Shown: positions 18,601 to 26,083 of the stretch, piece by piece
Position numbering within the stretch: position 1 is the first letter of the stretch
Layout of the letters: every line of letters begins with the position of its first letter
Assembly (NCBI GenBank): GCA_963724535.1
Contig: CAVRVD010000014.1
Span: 463,910-527,909, forward strand
Reading direction: 5' to 3'
Source of the DNA: JADJPO01 sp963724535
GTDB lineage: Bacteria; Actinomycetota; Actinomycetes; Actinomycetales; Kineosporiaceae
DNA: 64,000 bases
Notes under the pieces: model-generated
Database searches by the model: none
What the model was told of the DNA's origin: nothing
What the model saw: the letters and a program-made list of their open reading frames with translations, nothing else
Translations under genes and position numbers: made by a program

Positions 18601-21600
18601 CATCCGGCCTGCGCCGCAGGCGCTCCACTCTCAGTAAGGTGCGCAGGAGCAGCGTCCAGCCGGCAAGCTCCGTGCGTACCTCGTCGTCCACGACCGGGCC
18701 GACGTCTGCCTGGATGAGCTGATCGAAAGTGTCGTGCAGTGCGACCAGCGTCGCCGCGCGCATATGGGACATGTTCCAGACGTTGTCGTCCATCAGAACG
18801 GAGGACCCGGAAACACCATGCCTCAGCTGCGCGAGTCCCAGCAGCTGGAAGGCGCCTTTCAGGGCGGCGCGGCAGCCGCCGCCGTCACCGACGACGACGG
18901 CTGAGATGAGCGCTGCCGTTACGTCGTCGAGCGCCGAGAGGGCGTATCGGCTGGCGAACTCCCACGTTGACTCCGGAACTGCCTCGATCACCGCCAGAAA
19001 GAGCTGGAAGTCGCGCCGGAAAGCGCCACGGTTGGCACGCGTGTGCTCCAGGCACGCCTCGGCAAGCTCGATCTTCACTTGCGCGATCCGCAGACCCGTT
19101 CGTGCGGCCACTAACCGCTCGCCCGCCTGGAGCGCCAAGTCGCGGCCCGCGGTCAGCGTCCACAAAGCGGCCCGCAGGTACAGCGGGCCGGGGTGTCGGC
19201 CGGCTTCCGAGATCTCCTCACCGGCGAGGAGCCGGCTCGCGATGTCCAGATAGGTATCTCCGAGGTTGAGCAGGTCGATGTGCGCCGGACGGTCACGCAT
19301 GGTCAAAGCCAAGTCCGGACGCGCGCGCAATCGCCGATACAACACCGCGGCCTCGCGCATCAACGCGGCGGCGCGTTGCAGCATCTCCAGCGACTCGGGC
19401 GACTCGGGCGACTGAGGCGGCTCGGCCCCCCCGTCCCTGCTGGTGGTCGCGACGAGGGCCACGTAGGCCTGCGCCAAGTCGTGCATGGCGTCGGCGCGGG
19501 CGAGTTCGTCGTCGCCCTGCATGGCGAGCCCGGCCGCGCGCTTCAGCAGTTGAAGGGCGGAATCCGGTAACACGCCGTCGGGCACACGCCGGTGCAGTGC
19601 CACCACGGCCAGCCCCAGGTGCCCCGCGGTCAGCAGCCACAGGTCCCGGTCCATGCCGGCGCCGGAACGTGCCGGACGCCGTGCCATCCAGCGGGCCTTG
19701 CGATCCGAGATACGACCTGCAGCGCTCATAATTCGGTCGGTGTTGTCGTCGAGGAGGGCACGCACCTCTCGCGCCACGGCGACCACGACCGTCGGGTCGG
19801 TCGTGGTGTCGGCCATGCCGCGCAGACCGCGGGCCAGAAGCCCCACCAACACCACCCGCGTGCTGACGGTTCCTGTCGTCGGGGTCACGGCGAGGTCCGC
19901 GCGCGCGGCGTCCGCGAGACCCGGCCAATCCTCCATCGCGAGGGCATGCTGCGTCCGCTCGCTCACACCCGCCCTGTGGAGAGGCTCGATCCCCTGGAGA
20001 GGTACCGGTGGCGCAGCCGCGGCCACCAGCATCACGAGGTCCGCCAGCTCCTCGTACTCGCCAGCGTCGTCGGCCAGCCGGTTACCCGCCCTGGCGTCGT
20101 TTCCCAGTAGCACATCGCACCCTCGGAGTGCGACGCCCACGAGATCAGGGTCGCCAGCACCGTCGCGGTGGGCTTCGGCGAGCACTGTGCGCAGGTGGGC
20201 GATCGGTTCCGGCGATCGCCGCAGTCTCGCTGACCGCAGAAGCAATCTGATCAGGAGGGCGATCACTTCGTCCCGGTGGGCGGCGAACGTCGGATCGGTG
20301 AGCGCCCCGCTAAGGACGCGGGCGGTGAAGGCCGCGCCGGCCAGATCGTGCGACGCCGCGACGGCGCGGCTGTGGGCCAACAGCACGGCTGGCAGGAGCG
20401 AACGGTCCGCGCCCAGCGCCACCGCGCCGAGGTGTGCCGTCGAGTCGCGCTTGGGCGGCGAGAGGAACACGTCGAGGTAGGGCAGGGCGGCCCCGATGGC
20501 GCGTGCAAGATCTTCGGACCTGTCTGCGTCCGCGAGTTCGGTGAGGGTCCGCAGGACCGCCGCACAGGCGGCAGCCCCGATGTCGTCGGCCAAATTCCAC
20601 ACGTCGCAGGCGAGTTCGGCGGCGAGCCGAGCGTGGTTCGCCGTCGCTGACGCGCCCAGTCGGGCGGCGCGATCCCGCACGCGCGTCTGCACCTCGGCGG
20701 CGGCGCGCAGCGCCACGTCGCACAGCGCGAGGTTGATGCCGCTGGACGCCGCGTGTATGTGGACAGTGGACGCCTCAACCCTGAACCTCTCCGACGGGGC
20801 ATAGGACACGCCGTGTTCGAGGTGGTCGAAGTCGCGGAGCACCGAGCGTAGCTCCGGTGACGCGCCGGCCTCGTACGCACCGAGGAAGTCGCTAACGTCC
20901 GCCTGGCTCGACGCGCGCAGTTGCGTCTCGATGTCGAAAGCCAGTCCCGCGGCGGAGAGCCGCACGTCGCCGAGGAGGGCTTGTTGTCGGCTGTGGGCCC
21001 GTGCGAGCTCCCACCCGATCTCGTCCTGGATCGGGTTGGGGTTGTGCAACATGAACGGTGCGTGGTCAGGTGGCGAGTGACCGGCCAGGGCGGCGAGGGC
21101 AACCTGATGGCGCCCCCGGTGCAGCAGCGCCTCGTCCCAACTCGCCAACTGAACGGCACCCACGAGTGCACCCAGCGACAGCGTCAGCAGCTCGGCCGCG
21201 GCCTCCTTCCGCCAGTGCTTCAGCCCGTGCAGGGTGGCGTGGACGTACAGCGCCCACCCCGCATCGCTGCTGGCGACGGCCGCCGCGAAGCCCGCCTCTG
21301 CGTCCGGCAGGCCGGCCCGGACATCGACGGTCCAGTCGAAGAGACCTCCCAGCCCGGATCCTTCTCCGCCCTCGTCGGCATCCGCCGGCAGCGTCACATG
21401 GACGACGCGGAGGACATCGCTGAGGAATGCCCGCACGCTAGCGGCGGTGGGGACATCGTCGGCCACCGCGACCGCGTCGAGCAGCGATCCCACGGCCGAA
21501 CGCTCGTGGTGTCGCCGCCGCCATCGGCGCGCCGTTCTCGCGATGAGTGCCTCGAGCGACCCGTCGGGCTGCTGATTGTCCTCCGGTTGCCACGACTGCT

Positions 21601-21712
21601 CGTCGCCTACCGAGTCGTCCAGCAGGCGCCAGAGCAGGTTCAGGGGATCATCGCCGACACCACCGTTCATCCGCGGATCGTCGGCCGAGGGAATGTAGGT
21701 CAGCGCCGCCAC
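15680..21712 (-). CDS. giant CHAT-domain protein (2010 aa)
   Basis: The C-terminal 400 residues are a CHAT domain with H1869 in AIIHFCGHGRYS and C1909 in IVFGNACESGAARV, followed by IGSMWPILDDGSRRLAERFYG and WASVILFGCPRNRLM. The preceding 1600 residues are largely alpha-helical with degenerate Ala/Leu-rich repeats (to about residue 1000), a beta-rich section (about 1100-1300) and an alpha/beta section (1330-1600) containing a second, catalytically bare Rossmann/caspase-like pattern. It converges on the protease operon with 97 bp between stops. The GTG start at 21712 is closely preceded by AAGGGG; Met 15 is the alternative. It may be a sensor-effector fusion of the same system. Confidence 0.85.
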   Translation of the reverse strand: MAALTYIPSADDPRMNGGVGDDPLNLLWRLLDDSVGDEQSWQPEDNQQPDGSLEALIARTARRWRRRHHERSAVGSLLDAVAVADDVPTAASVRAFLSDVLRVVHVTLPADADEGGEGSGLGGLFDWTVDVRAGLPDAEAGFAAAVASSDAGWALYVHATLHGLKHWRKEAAAELLTLSLGALVGAVQLASWDEALLHRGRHQVALAALAGHSPPDHAPFMLHNPNPIQDEIGWELARAHSRQQALLGDVRLSAAGLAFDIETQLRASSQADVSDFLGAYEAGASPELRSVLRDFDHLEHGVSYAPSERFRVEASTVHIHAASSGINLALCDVALRAAAEVQTRVRDRAARLGASATANHARLAAELACDVWNLADDIGAAACAAVLRTLTELADADRSEDLARAIGAALPYLDVFLSPPKRDSTAHLGAVALGADRSLLPAVLLAHSRAVAASHDLAGAAFTARVLSGALTDPTFAAHRDEVIALLIRLLLRSARLRRSPEPIAHLRTVLAEAHRDGAGDPDLVGVALRGCDVLLGNDARAGNRLADDAGEYEELADLVMLVAAAAPPVPLQGIEPLHRAGVSERTQHALAMEDWPGLADAARADLAVTPTTGTVSTRVVLVGLLARGLRGMADTTTDPTVVVAVAREVRALLDDNTDRIMSAAGRISDRKARWMARRPARSGAGMDRDLWLLTAGHLGLAVVALHRRVPDGVLPDSALQLLKRAAGLAMQGDDELARADAMHDLAQAYVALVATTSRDGGAEPPQSPESPESLEMLQRAAALMREAAVLYRRLRARPDLALTMRDRPAHIDLLNLGDTYLDIASRLLAGEEISEAGRHPGPLYLRAALWTLTAGRDLALQAGERLVAARTGLRIAQVKIELAEACLEHTRANRGAFRRDFQLFLAVIEAVPESTWEFASRYALSALDDVTAALISAVVVGDGGGCRAALKGAFQLLGLAQLRHGVSGSSVLMDDNVWNMSHMRAATLVALHDTFDQLIQADVGPVVDDEVRTELAGWTLLLRTLLRVERLRRRPDADDFAAVATDAQTLRRGPDPILRAFARPYADWYSVSRSGDRLSVNGFAVAPHPAGLEIVLPSQGRSFTIAGLDSPVAAVQLREASWVKRNSTVAVAGHLPQFDWSGTPAAIPVLVGTLSGGDATFLVARLPAAGWDVWVMHIAPARGVQPDLTFPFTLRGIVSPGEAGESSGMRRQGGALARGDVAVLDAPGLTIEISTDDLPAGDDDSGDRAAGAEVNATTEGTRLRLTAEVRVAVRTAPAVVDADLTVVVDSGDIFAGACAAALSTVVAPALGVPSTMMRAHVQLLPYLDVVDARLRAEIRDSSHRHVVLVGVPATDDAADDLLDAATDPRRDVTWIVDGDEAWRAAEAVNRRWDSIEHRQAAPVFAVAGSVDLPFDDSPLVQVVVAPRHLAPAALQLVADLVAFRRLPIEDIPTASFGYEFELLGDPVGMRRGLTRLPNPATLGDIVSRYRELSADLPIHYHSAGSAGTRTVNGQTETFVDLPGPSSLSDRIKDSLWRPLVIRPAIVVPEDLGLVLACTPYARHLGALLLPDQPLAWQVASVLGARTLAVDGCRHTPADLTVDRLPGDTREIAMHFAARARTDHEAGVLTVRAAEAVGAADELLLRRMEPAAYAVVASLAPAERGAAALAASYAATLGSPLLLIDDDSIFSADTRSRAADILSGASQRRLTRDARPLSAHAAPAGDIVPATAALAELEQSLATLAPTYLAFVSNRMTSPIELAGSPPLATRYALGRLTAPDVPALESLIRAAALREEVMRDPRASAVVTDAAGALADRPLPEAAAEARHVGALLAHAGGVDVTEVTGSNDRDQFLSAVPGAAIIHFCGHGRYSASTAGDTGLVFQQGLLRARDIPHFASAAPIVFGNACESGAARVGDDERLGRAWSGLAAGFIDAGALNYIGSMWPILDDGSRRLAERFYGLLVQGHSVGESLRRAKLHAFEENDPTWASVILFGCPRNRLMTGDADRS

Positions 21713-21789
21713 CCCCTTCGCAGTCTGCGATCGAATTCTGCCAGGATGCCGGTTGACTGGTCAGACTACCGGCGGAGACGGTCGCAGAC

Positions 21790-21939
21790 ATGGACCGGCT
21801 TACGGCCCTCATCGGCAGCCAGACCGGAGGTCTGCGAGGTGTGCACACCGATATGCGGCTGATGGACGCGACCCTCGTCGGAGCCGGGTTCTCGACGCAC
21901 GACCTGACTCGTGCCACTGCCGAGATCCGGACGACTTGA
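21790..21939 (+). pseudogene. N-terminal stump of a second caspase gene
   Basis: A 49-codon frame that aligns with the start of the intact caspase at 10237: LIGSQTGGLRGVHTDMRLM here against LLGSQTGGLSGVHADVELM there, followed by GAGFSTHDLTRATA. It stops at 21937-21939, before the catalytic His and Cys. It is divergent from the giant CHAT gene with 77 bp between starts, so it probably shared a two-way promoter. The cut marks a deletion or recombination edge of the protease cluster. Confidence 0.75.
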
Positions 21940-21988
21940 TCAAGGTGTGAGCTGCGTGTTCTTCCGTGAAGACGCTCGGAAGCGGTCA

Positions 21989-22920
21989 CTAATCTAAGGT
22001 TCGAGCGCAGCGCTCGGTCGTGGACTCGGTCCGCCAGGGCGGATCGTGGACCGTTACGAAGTCTGCGCGCAGCTCGGCGTACTCCGCCAGGTCGCTCAGG
22101 ATCCGGCGCATGTGCGGGCGCAGCTCCTCCAGCAGTTCGGCTGCGCCAGACCGCAGGTCTGCTCGTACGCGCCACAGCCGCTGTCCCGCCATCATGGTAA
22201 GGAGGGCGGCGACGGGAACGGTCCAGGGGAAGCGTCGCCTCAGCTTCACGAGCCCACCGATGCCGGCACCGACCAGGCGCGTCCCGAAGATCGTCATCAC
22301 GACTCGGTCGATCTGCTCCCCTTCGAGCGCCGCCGCCCGCCGCAGTGTCTTCGCCGCGACGGTCCAGTCGTGCGCCTTATTGGCGTAGCCGAGCTTGGCG
22401 AACACTCCATCCCGCGTGATGATCGCCGCAGGCCCGAGGAAGGCTGCTCCGTCAGGCTCGGCCAGTCGTCCGGGTCGCCATCCGGTTCCAGCTTGCGGAT
22501 CCCGGCGATCTCCGGCCGTAGGTACTTCCCGATGGGCAGGTCGACGACCCTCACGAGCGGGGAGATCCGCTCTTGCCAGACAGCCGCTGCGGCGGCCACC
22601 TCGACGCCCATTCCCCGTGAGATGCGCTCCAGGTGCTCGTCCATCTCGCCGGGCACGTGCTCGGCGACAAAGCTCGGCACGCGGCCCGTGAGATCCAGAC
22701 GGGTGGCCAGCGACTGATGCCCGGAGCGGGCCTCCATGCAGCAAGCCGTCGCCAGGGCGTTCGTATCGAACACTGCCACCAGTTGCGGCTTCCCGGTGAC
22801 CTGCATGAGGTCAGGACGGAGCCGCCAGGACGGCGGCAAGTCCGGCCCGGCCTGCGCGGGGATGATCGTGCCCGGCAGCACTGGGTCGGAGCCGGTCGCT
22901 AGGCGATCTTCAAGGTCCAC
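21989..22920 (-). pseudogene. PIN-domain protein split by one frameshift
   Basis: The 5' frame (22920 down to about 22464) encodes LVAVFDTNALATACCMEARS, the first PIN aspartate, and reaches EPDGDPDDWP, the acidic cluster. The family then expects LAEPDGAAFLGPAAIITRDGVFAKLG, and this appears in another frame from about 22462 down to the stop at 21989. Joined, the product would be about 305 aa: a PIN ribonuclease fold followed by a hydrophobic stretch (TVPVAALLTMMAGQRLW) and a helical tail. One indel in the tract around 22463 accounts for it. PIN enzymes are RNases, often VapC-type toxins; no antitoxin gene is obvious. Confidence 0.7.
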
Positions 22921-22929
22921 GATTTCAGC

Positions 22930-23130
22930 GTGGCAGACGCCACCGACAACCTTCCGCCTGGTTTCGGCGCCGCTCCAGATCAGGCGGAAGGTGAGGTCAA
23001 CATACGGGTGAAAGACTCGGGCCTCACCGGAGCCACACGGCCAGCCATCAGCCTGTTGGTCGACAGCAAGGTTGCGGCTGAGGCGACGACACGCCCGAGT
23101 GGTTGTGTTAGCAACATCGACTACTGCTAG
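22930..23130 (+). CDS. 66-aa peptide with Thr/Ser/Cys tail, unknown
   Basis: A short frame from GTG 22930 (an internal GTG would give about 40 aa) ending TTRPSGCVSNIDYC. It lies divergent from the PIN gene and just ahead of the gene pair at 23149. The tail rich in Thr, Ser and Cys is reminiscent of modified-peptide precursors, but no modification enzyme is encoded nearby and no good ribosome site is seen. It may be chance. Confidence 0.25.
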   Translation: MADATDNLPPGFGAAPDQAEGEVNIRVKDSGLTGATRPAISLLVDSKVAAEATTRPSGCVSNIDYC

Positions 23131-23148
23131 TGCGGTAGGTTGCCCGTC

Positions 23149-23944
23149 GTGAGCGAACAGCAGGATGTTATCGAGGACCTCGGCGGCGCGGGCGTGCTTG
23201 AGGCCGTCCGGTGGGCCCTACCGGTCCGCCGCCTCCCGGACGATGGAGGTCTTCTCGGAGCCTGACGGCCACGACGCCGCCCTGCTCGGGAACATCCGCT
23301 TCACCTACTTCCGCGACCGCCTCGACCGGGTCTTCTCGACCGGCCGGTACGAGGTGCGGGCCGACGGCTCGCCGACGGACCACCTCGACCTCGTGTATGC
23401 CGAACTCACTCAGGCCGAGATCGACACTATGCCCCAGCTTGCCCCGGGGACCGTGGTTCTGGACGACCTGAACGGCAGTCCCGGGTGGAGGTTCGAGGGT
23501 CGCCGCTTCCTGCTGGCGGCTTGCGTCTACGGGCAGATCGGCCAGCTGCCCTGGCCGCGCAAGAGCCCCACGAAGCAGCGGGTGGCCAAGCAGCGTTCCG
23601 TCGATCCGAACCAGGAGTCGCTCTTCATCGGGTTGGCGGACGAGGAGATGGCCGGGGTCGAACAGCTGGTGGCTGCCGCCTTCCGACTGGACGTCGAGAC
23701 CTTCGTCGTCGCCCACTCGCTCGACATCGTCACCGAGGACGCCGAACTGGTCCTCGGCCGGCCGCGCCACAACTCCGACGGCGGCAATGCCTGGCACTGG
23801 TCGGAGGACCTGCTGGTCGCTCCGCCGGGCGACGGAGGCCGCCGCACCGACGTGACTCCCACGCCGACCGGGCCGGATGCCGAACCCGACGCGCCCGTCC
23901 GCCTGCGTCCGTCCGCGCAGCGGTCCAAGGAAGGTGGCGCGTGA
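23149..23944 (+). pseudogene. unknown gene upstream of XRE/ImmA, apparent frameshift near 23220
   Basis: The likely start is GTG 23149 (SEQQDVIEDLGGAGVLEAV), but that frame ends at about 23265. From about 23215 the coding signal continues in another frame as EVFSEPDGHDAALLGNIRFTYF to the stop at 23942. The body includes FRDRLDRVFSTGRYEV, SLFIGLADEEMAGVEQLVAAAF and FVVAHSLDIVTEDAELVLG. I recognise no family. Its stop overlaps the start of the XRE/ImmA gene (GTGA), so the two form a pair and presumably act together. Confidence 0.55.
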
Positions 23945-24705
23945 GCGACACCCGTCGCTCATCGGACCGCACCGTCGAAGTCGCCGCCCTCTTCGACGGC
24001 TCGCGGCTGACGCTCGCTCGGCACTTAGCCGGGCTCCGCAAGAGCGACCTTGCCGTCCGTATCGACAAGAGTGCGACCGCGGTGTCGGCTTGGGAGGCGG
24101 GGACGAAGCGGCCAGCTCCCGCAACGGTGGCCGAGCTGGCCATTGCGCTGTCTGTCGACCCGGGCTTCTTCTCCGCGCGGCCAGGTGACATCGGGGCGCT
24201 CAGCTCCGTGCCCCACTTCCGCTCGCTGCGCTCCACCAGCCAACTGGCGCGCGACCAGGCGTTCGCCTATGGCCGCCTGGCCGTCGATATCGCGTCAAGC
24301 TTGGAGCGCCACGTCGAGCTGCCCGAGATTGACGTCCCACGACTACCCGTGTCACCACTCAACGCCGACGGCGACGGGCCAGAGCATGCGGCGAGGCTCG
24401 TACGACAGGCCTGGGGTATCGCCGACGGACCGGCACCGCACCTAGTTCGCCTCCTCGAGCGCCACGGTGTGCTGGTCGTCTTCAGCCCAACCGGTGCCGC
24501 CTCCGTCGACGCCTACTCCTTCGACACTAAGCTACGTCCCGTCGTCATCCTCAACCCCATCAAGCGCGACTACTACCGGCAGCGCTTCGACGTGGCGCAC
24601 GAGCTCGGCCGCTTAGTGATGCATGCGGACGCCGAGCCCGGCAGCCGGCTTGTAGAAGAGCAAGCCAATCGCTTCGCCTCCGAGTTCCTACAGAGGTTTC
24701 GGTAA
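23941..24705 (+). CDS. XRE-ImmA/IrrE protein, truncated by IS insertion
   Basis: A 254-aa product. Residues 20-75 are an XRE helix-turn-helix (LRKSDLAVRIDKSATAVSAWEAG). Residues 170-250 are an ImmA/IrrE metallopeptidase: FDVAHELGRLVMHAD, then EEQANRFASEFL. Canonical members read HELGH; here the second metal-binding His is R224, so the zinc site looks broken. After L250 the frame enters the inverted repeat of IS630 and stops after QRFR, so the natural C-terminus is gone. Such proteins cleave repressors to control phage, ICE or toxin genes. Probably inactive as a protease. Confidence 0.75.
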   Translation: MSDTRRSSDRTVEVAALFDGSRLTLARHLAGLRKSDLAVRIDKSATAVSAWEAGTKRPAPATVAELAIALSVDPGFFSARPGDIGALSSVPHFRSLRSTSQLARDQAFAYGRLAVDIASSLERHVELPEIDVPRLPVSPLNADGDGPEHAARLVRQAWGIADGPAPHLVRLLERHGVLVVFSPTGAASVDAYSFDTKLRPVVILNPIKRDYYRQRFDVAHELGRLVMHADAEPGSRLVEEQANRFASEFLQRFR

Positions 24706-25846
24706 TTGAGTGATCTATAGTCATAGCGATAGTCCGGTGTGGGCGAGGAACGCGTAGCAGAGGTCGTAGTCGGTGCCGGCGCGGTGTAGGCCGTTCTCAG
24801 CGGCCTGGCGGGCGTCGTCGATGGTGTCGGGGCAGAGGTTGGCCAGCTCGGTGTTCTTCAGGTTTCCCCAGAGCATCTCGACGGGGTTGAGGTCGGGGGC
24901 GTAGCCGGGGAGTCGTTCGACGCGCAGCCAGGAACGCTGCGTGGCGATCCAGGCCTGCATCTGCCGGGAACGGTGGGCGGGCAGGCCGTCCCAGATCACG
25001 GTGACGTTCTCGCCACGGAAGTGGCGACGCAGGTCGGTGAGGAACTCGATCAACGAGTCGGTGTTGTAGGCGCCGGGCCGGATCCCGAACACCAGCGCGG
25101 CCTGGGACCGGTCGGGTCGGTAGGCCAGCGCGGCGGCCATCGACAACCGCTTCCAGGAGAACCGGTGCCGCAGCACCGGAGTGTGTCCGCGGGGAGCCCA
25201 GGTCGCCCTGACCGAGGGGATCAGGGAGAATCCGGACTCGTCGGCGAAGACGATCCAGGCTCCCCGTCGGCGGGCCCCCTTTTTATCCGCGGCCAGTCCT
25301 TGGTCACCCAGGTCGCGATCGCGTCGTCGTCGCGTTCGACCGCCCGCCGGGCCGGGCGCTGCCGGGACCAGCCCAACCGCCCGCGCAGGATCGTCCAGGT
25401 CTGGGTCTGGGAGTACCGCACCCCGCTCACCTTCTCGATCACATCAGTGACCCGGGCCAAGGTCCACAGGTCGGTCGCGAACCCGTTCGCCTGCGGCCCT
25501 TTCGCCAACGCCTGGCCGATCTGCTGAACCTGCGCGTCGGTCAGCCTGGCCGGTCGCCCGACCCGGCCCGCACCGACCAGCCCCTGACGGCCACCGGCCA
25601 GCCACGCCGCATGCCAGCGCGAGGCGGTCTGCGCCGACACACCCAATGCCACCGCGACATCCACCTGACGCTTACCCCGGGCGAACATCTTCGCGGCCTC
25701 CGACCGACGTGCACGCAAGGCCTCGAAATCGCGCCGCTGCACCGGTTTGCGCCGACCACCGCCCGACCGTTGTGCTGGCATACCCAATCGTCCCAGGGCA
25801 CAACCCGATACCACGTCAACGACTCACCCAATTACCGAAACCTCTG
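24691..25846 (-). mobile_element. IS630-family insertion sequence with TA target duplication
   Basis: 1156 bp bounded by inverted repeats that begin CAGAGGTTTCGGTAATTG at the left end and appear as its complement at the right end (25829-25846). TA dinucleotides flank both ends (24689-24690 and 25847-25848), the duplicated TA target typical of IS630/Tc1. Removing it joins the ImmA frame to the left end of the IS110 copy, so IS630 inserted at a junction that already existed. Confidence 0.88.
24721..25781 (-). CDS. IS630-family transposase, made by -1 frameshift
   Basis: Two overlapping frames. The first (25781 to 25221) has a helix-turn-helix start (RRSEAAKMFARGKRQVDVAV) and an alkyl linker region to WPRIK. 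The second supplies the DDE catalytic core: FADESGFS (Asp), VIWDGLPAHRS (Asp) and PDLNPVEMLWGNLK (Glu). A -1 slip on the run AAAAAGGGGG near 25280 yields WPRIKKGARRRGAWIVFADE, restoring the family reading exactly. Programmed -1 frameshifting is known for several IS630 members, so this looks like expression control, not damage. An alternative start is GTG 25814. Confidence 0.82.
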
Positions 25847-25850
25847 TAAT

Positions 25851-26083
25851 GCTGGTGTTACGGCGTCGGCCTGGCCAGGCTGGTGTCGAGGTGTCCGGCA
25901 GGTCGCTCTCTTTCGCGGCTGTCCACCGTGGTGTTCCGGTGTCGCGGTGTGGCTCTCTCATGGTCTGTGCTCTGCCGGGCACCGCTGGCGGGGTGTGGCT
26001 CACGAGGGGACTGCCCGCGCTCGAAGTAGCGTTGCCCACCTTCGCCGACCTGTGGGAGTGGTTCGCGGAGAGAGGGAACGGCG
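25851..26083 (+). ncRNA. candidate IS110 bridge RNA region
   Basis: The left untranslated segment of IS110 copy 1 is conserved, with scattered substitutions, in copy 2 (43552-43787). In IS110-group elements this segment encodes the structured bridge RNA whose two loops pair with target and donor DNA. I have not folded it; the call rests on position, length and conservation between copies. An open frame crosses the region in both copies but has no start signal or family match. Confidence 0.45.
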
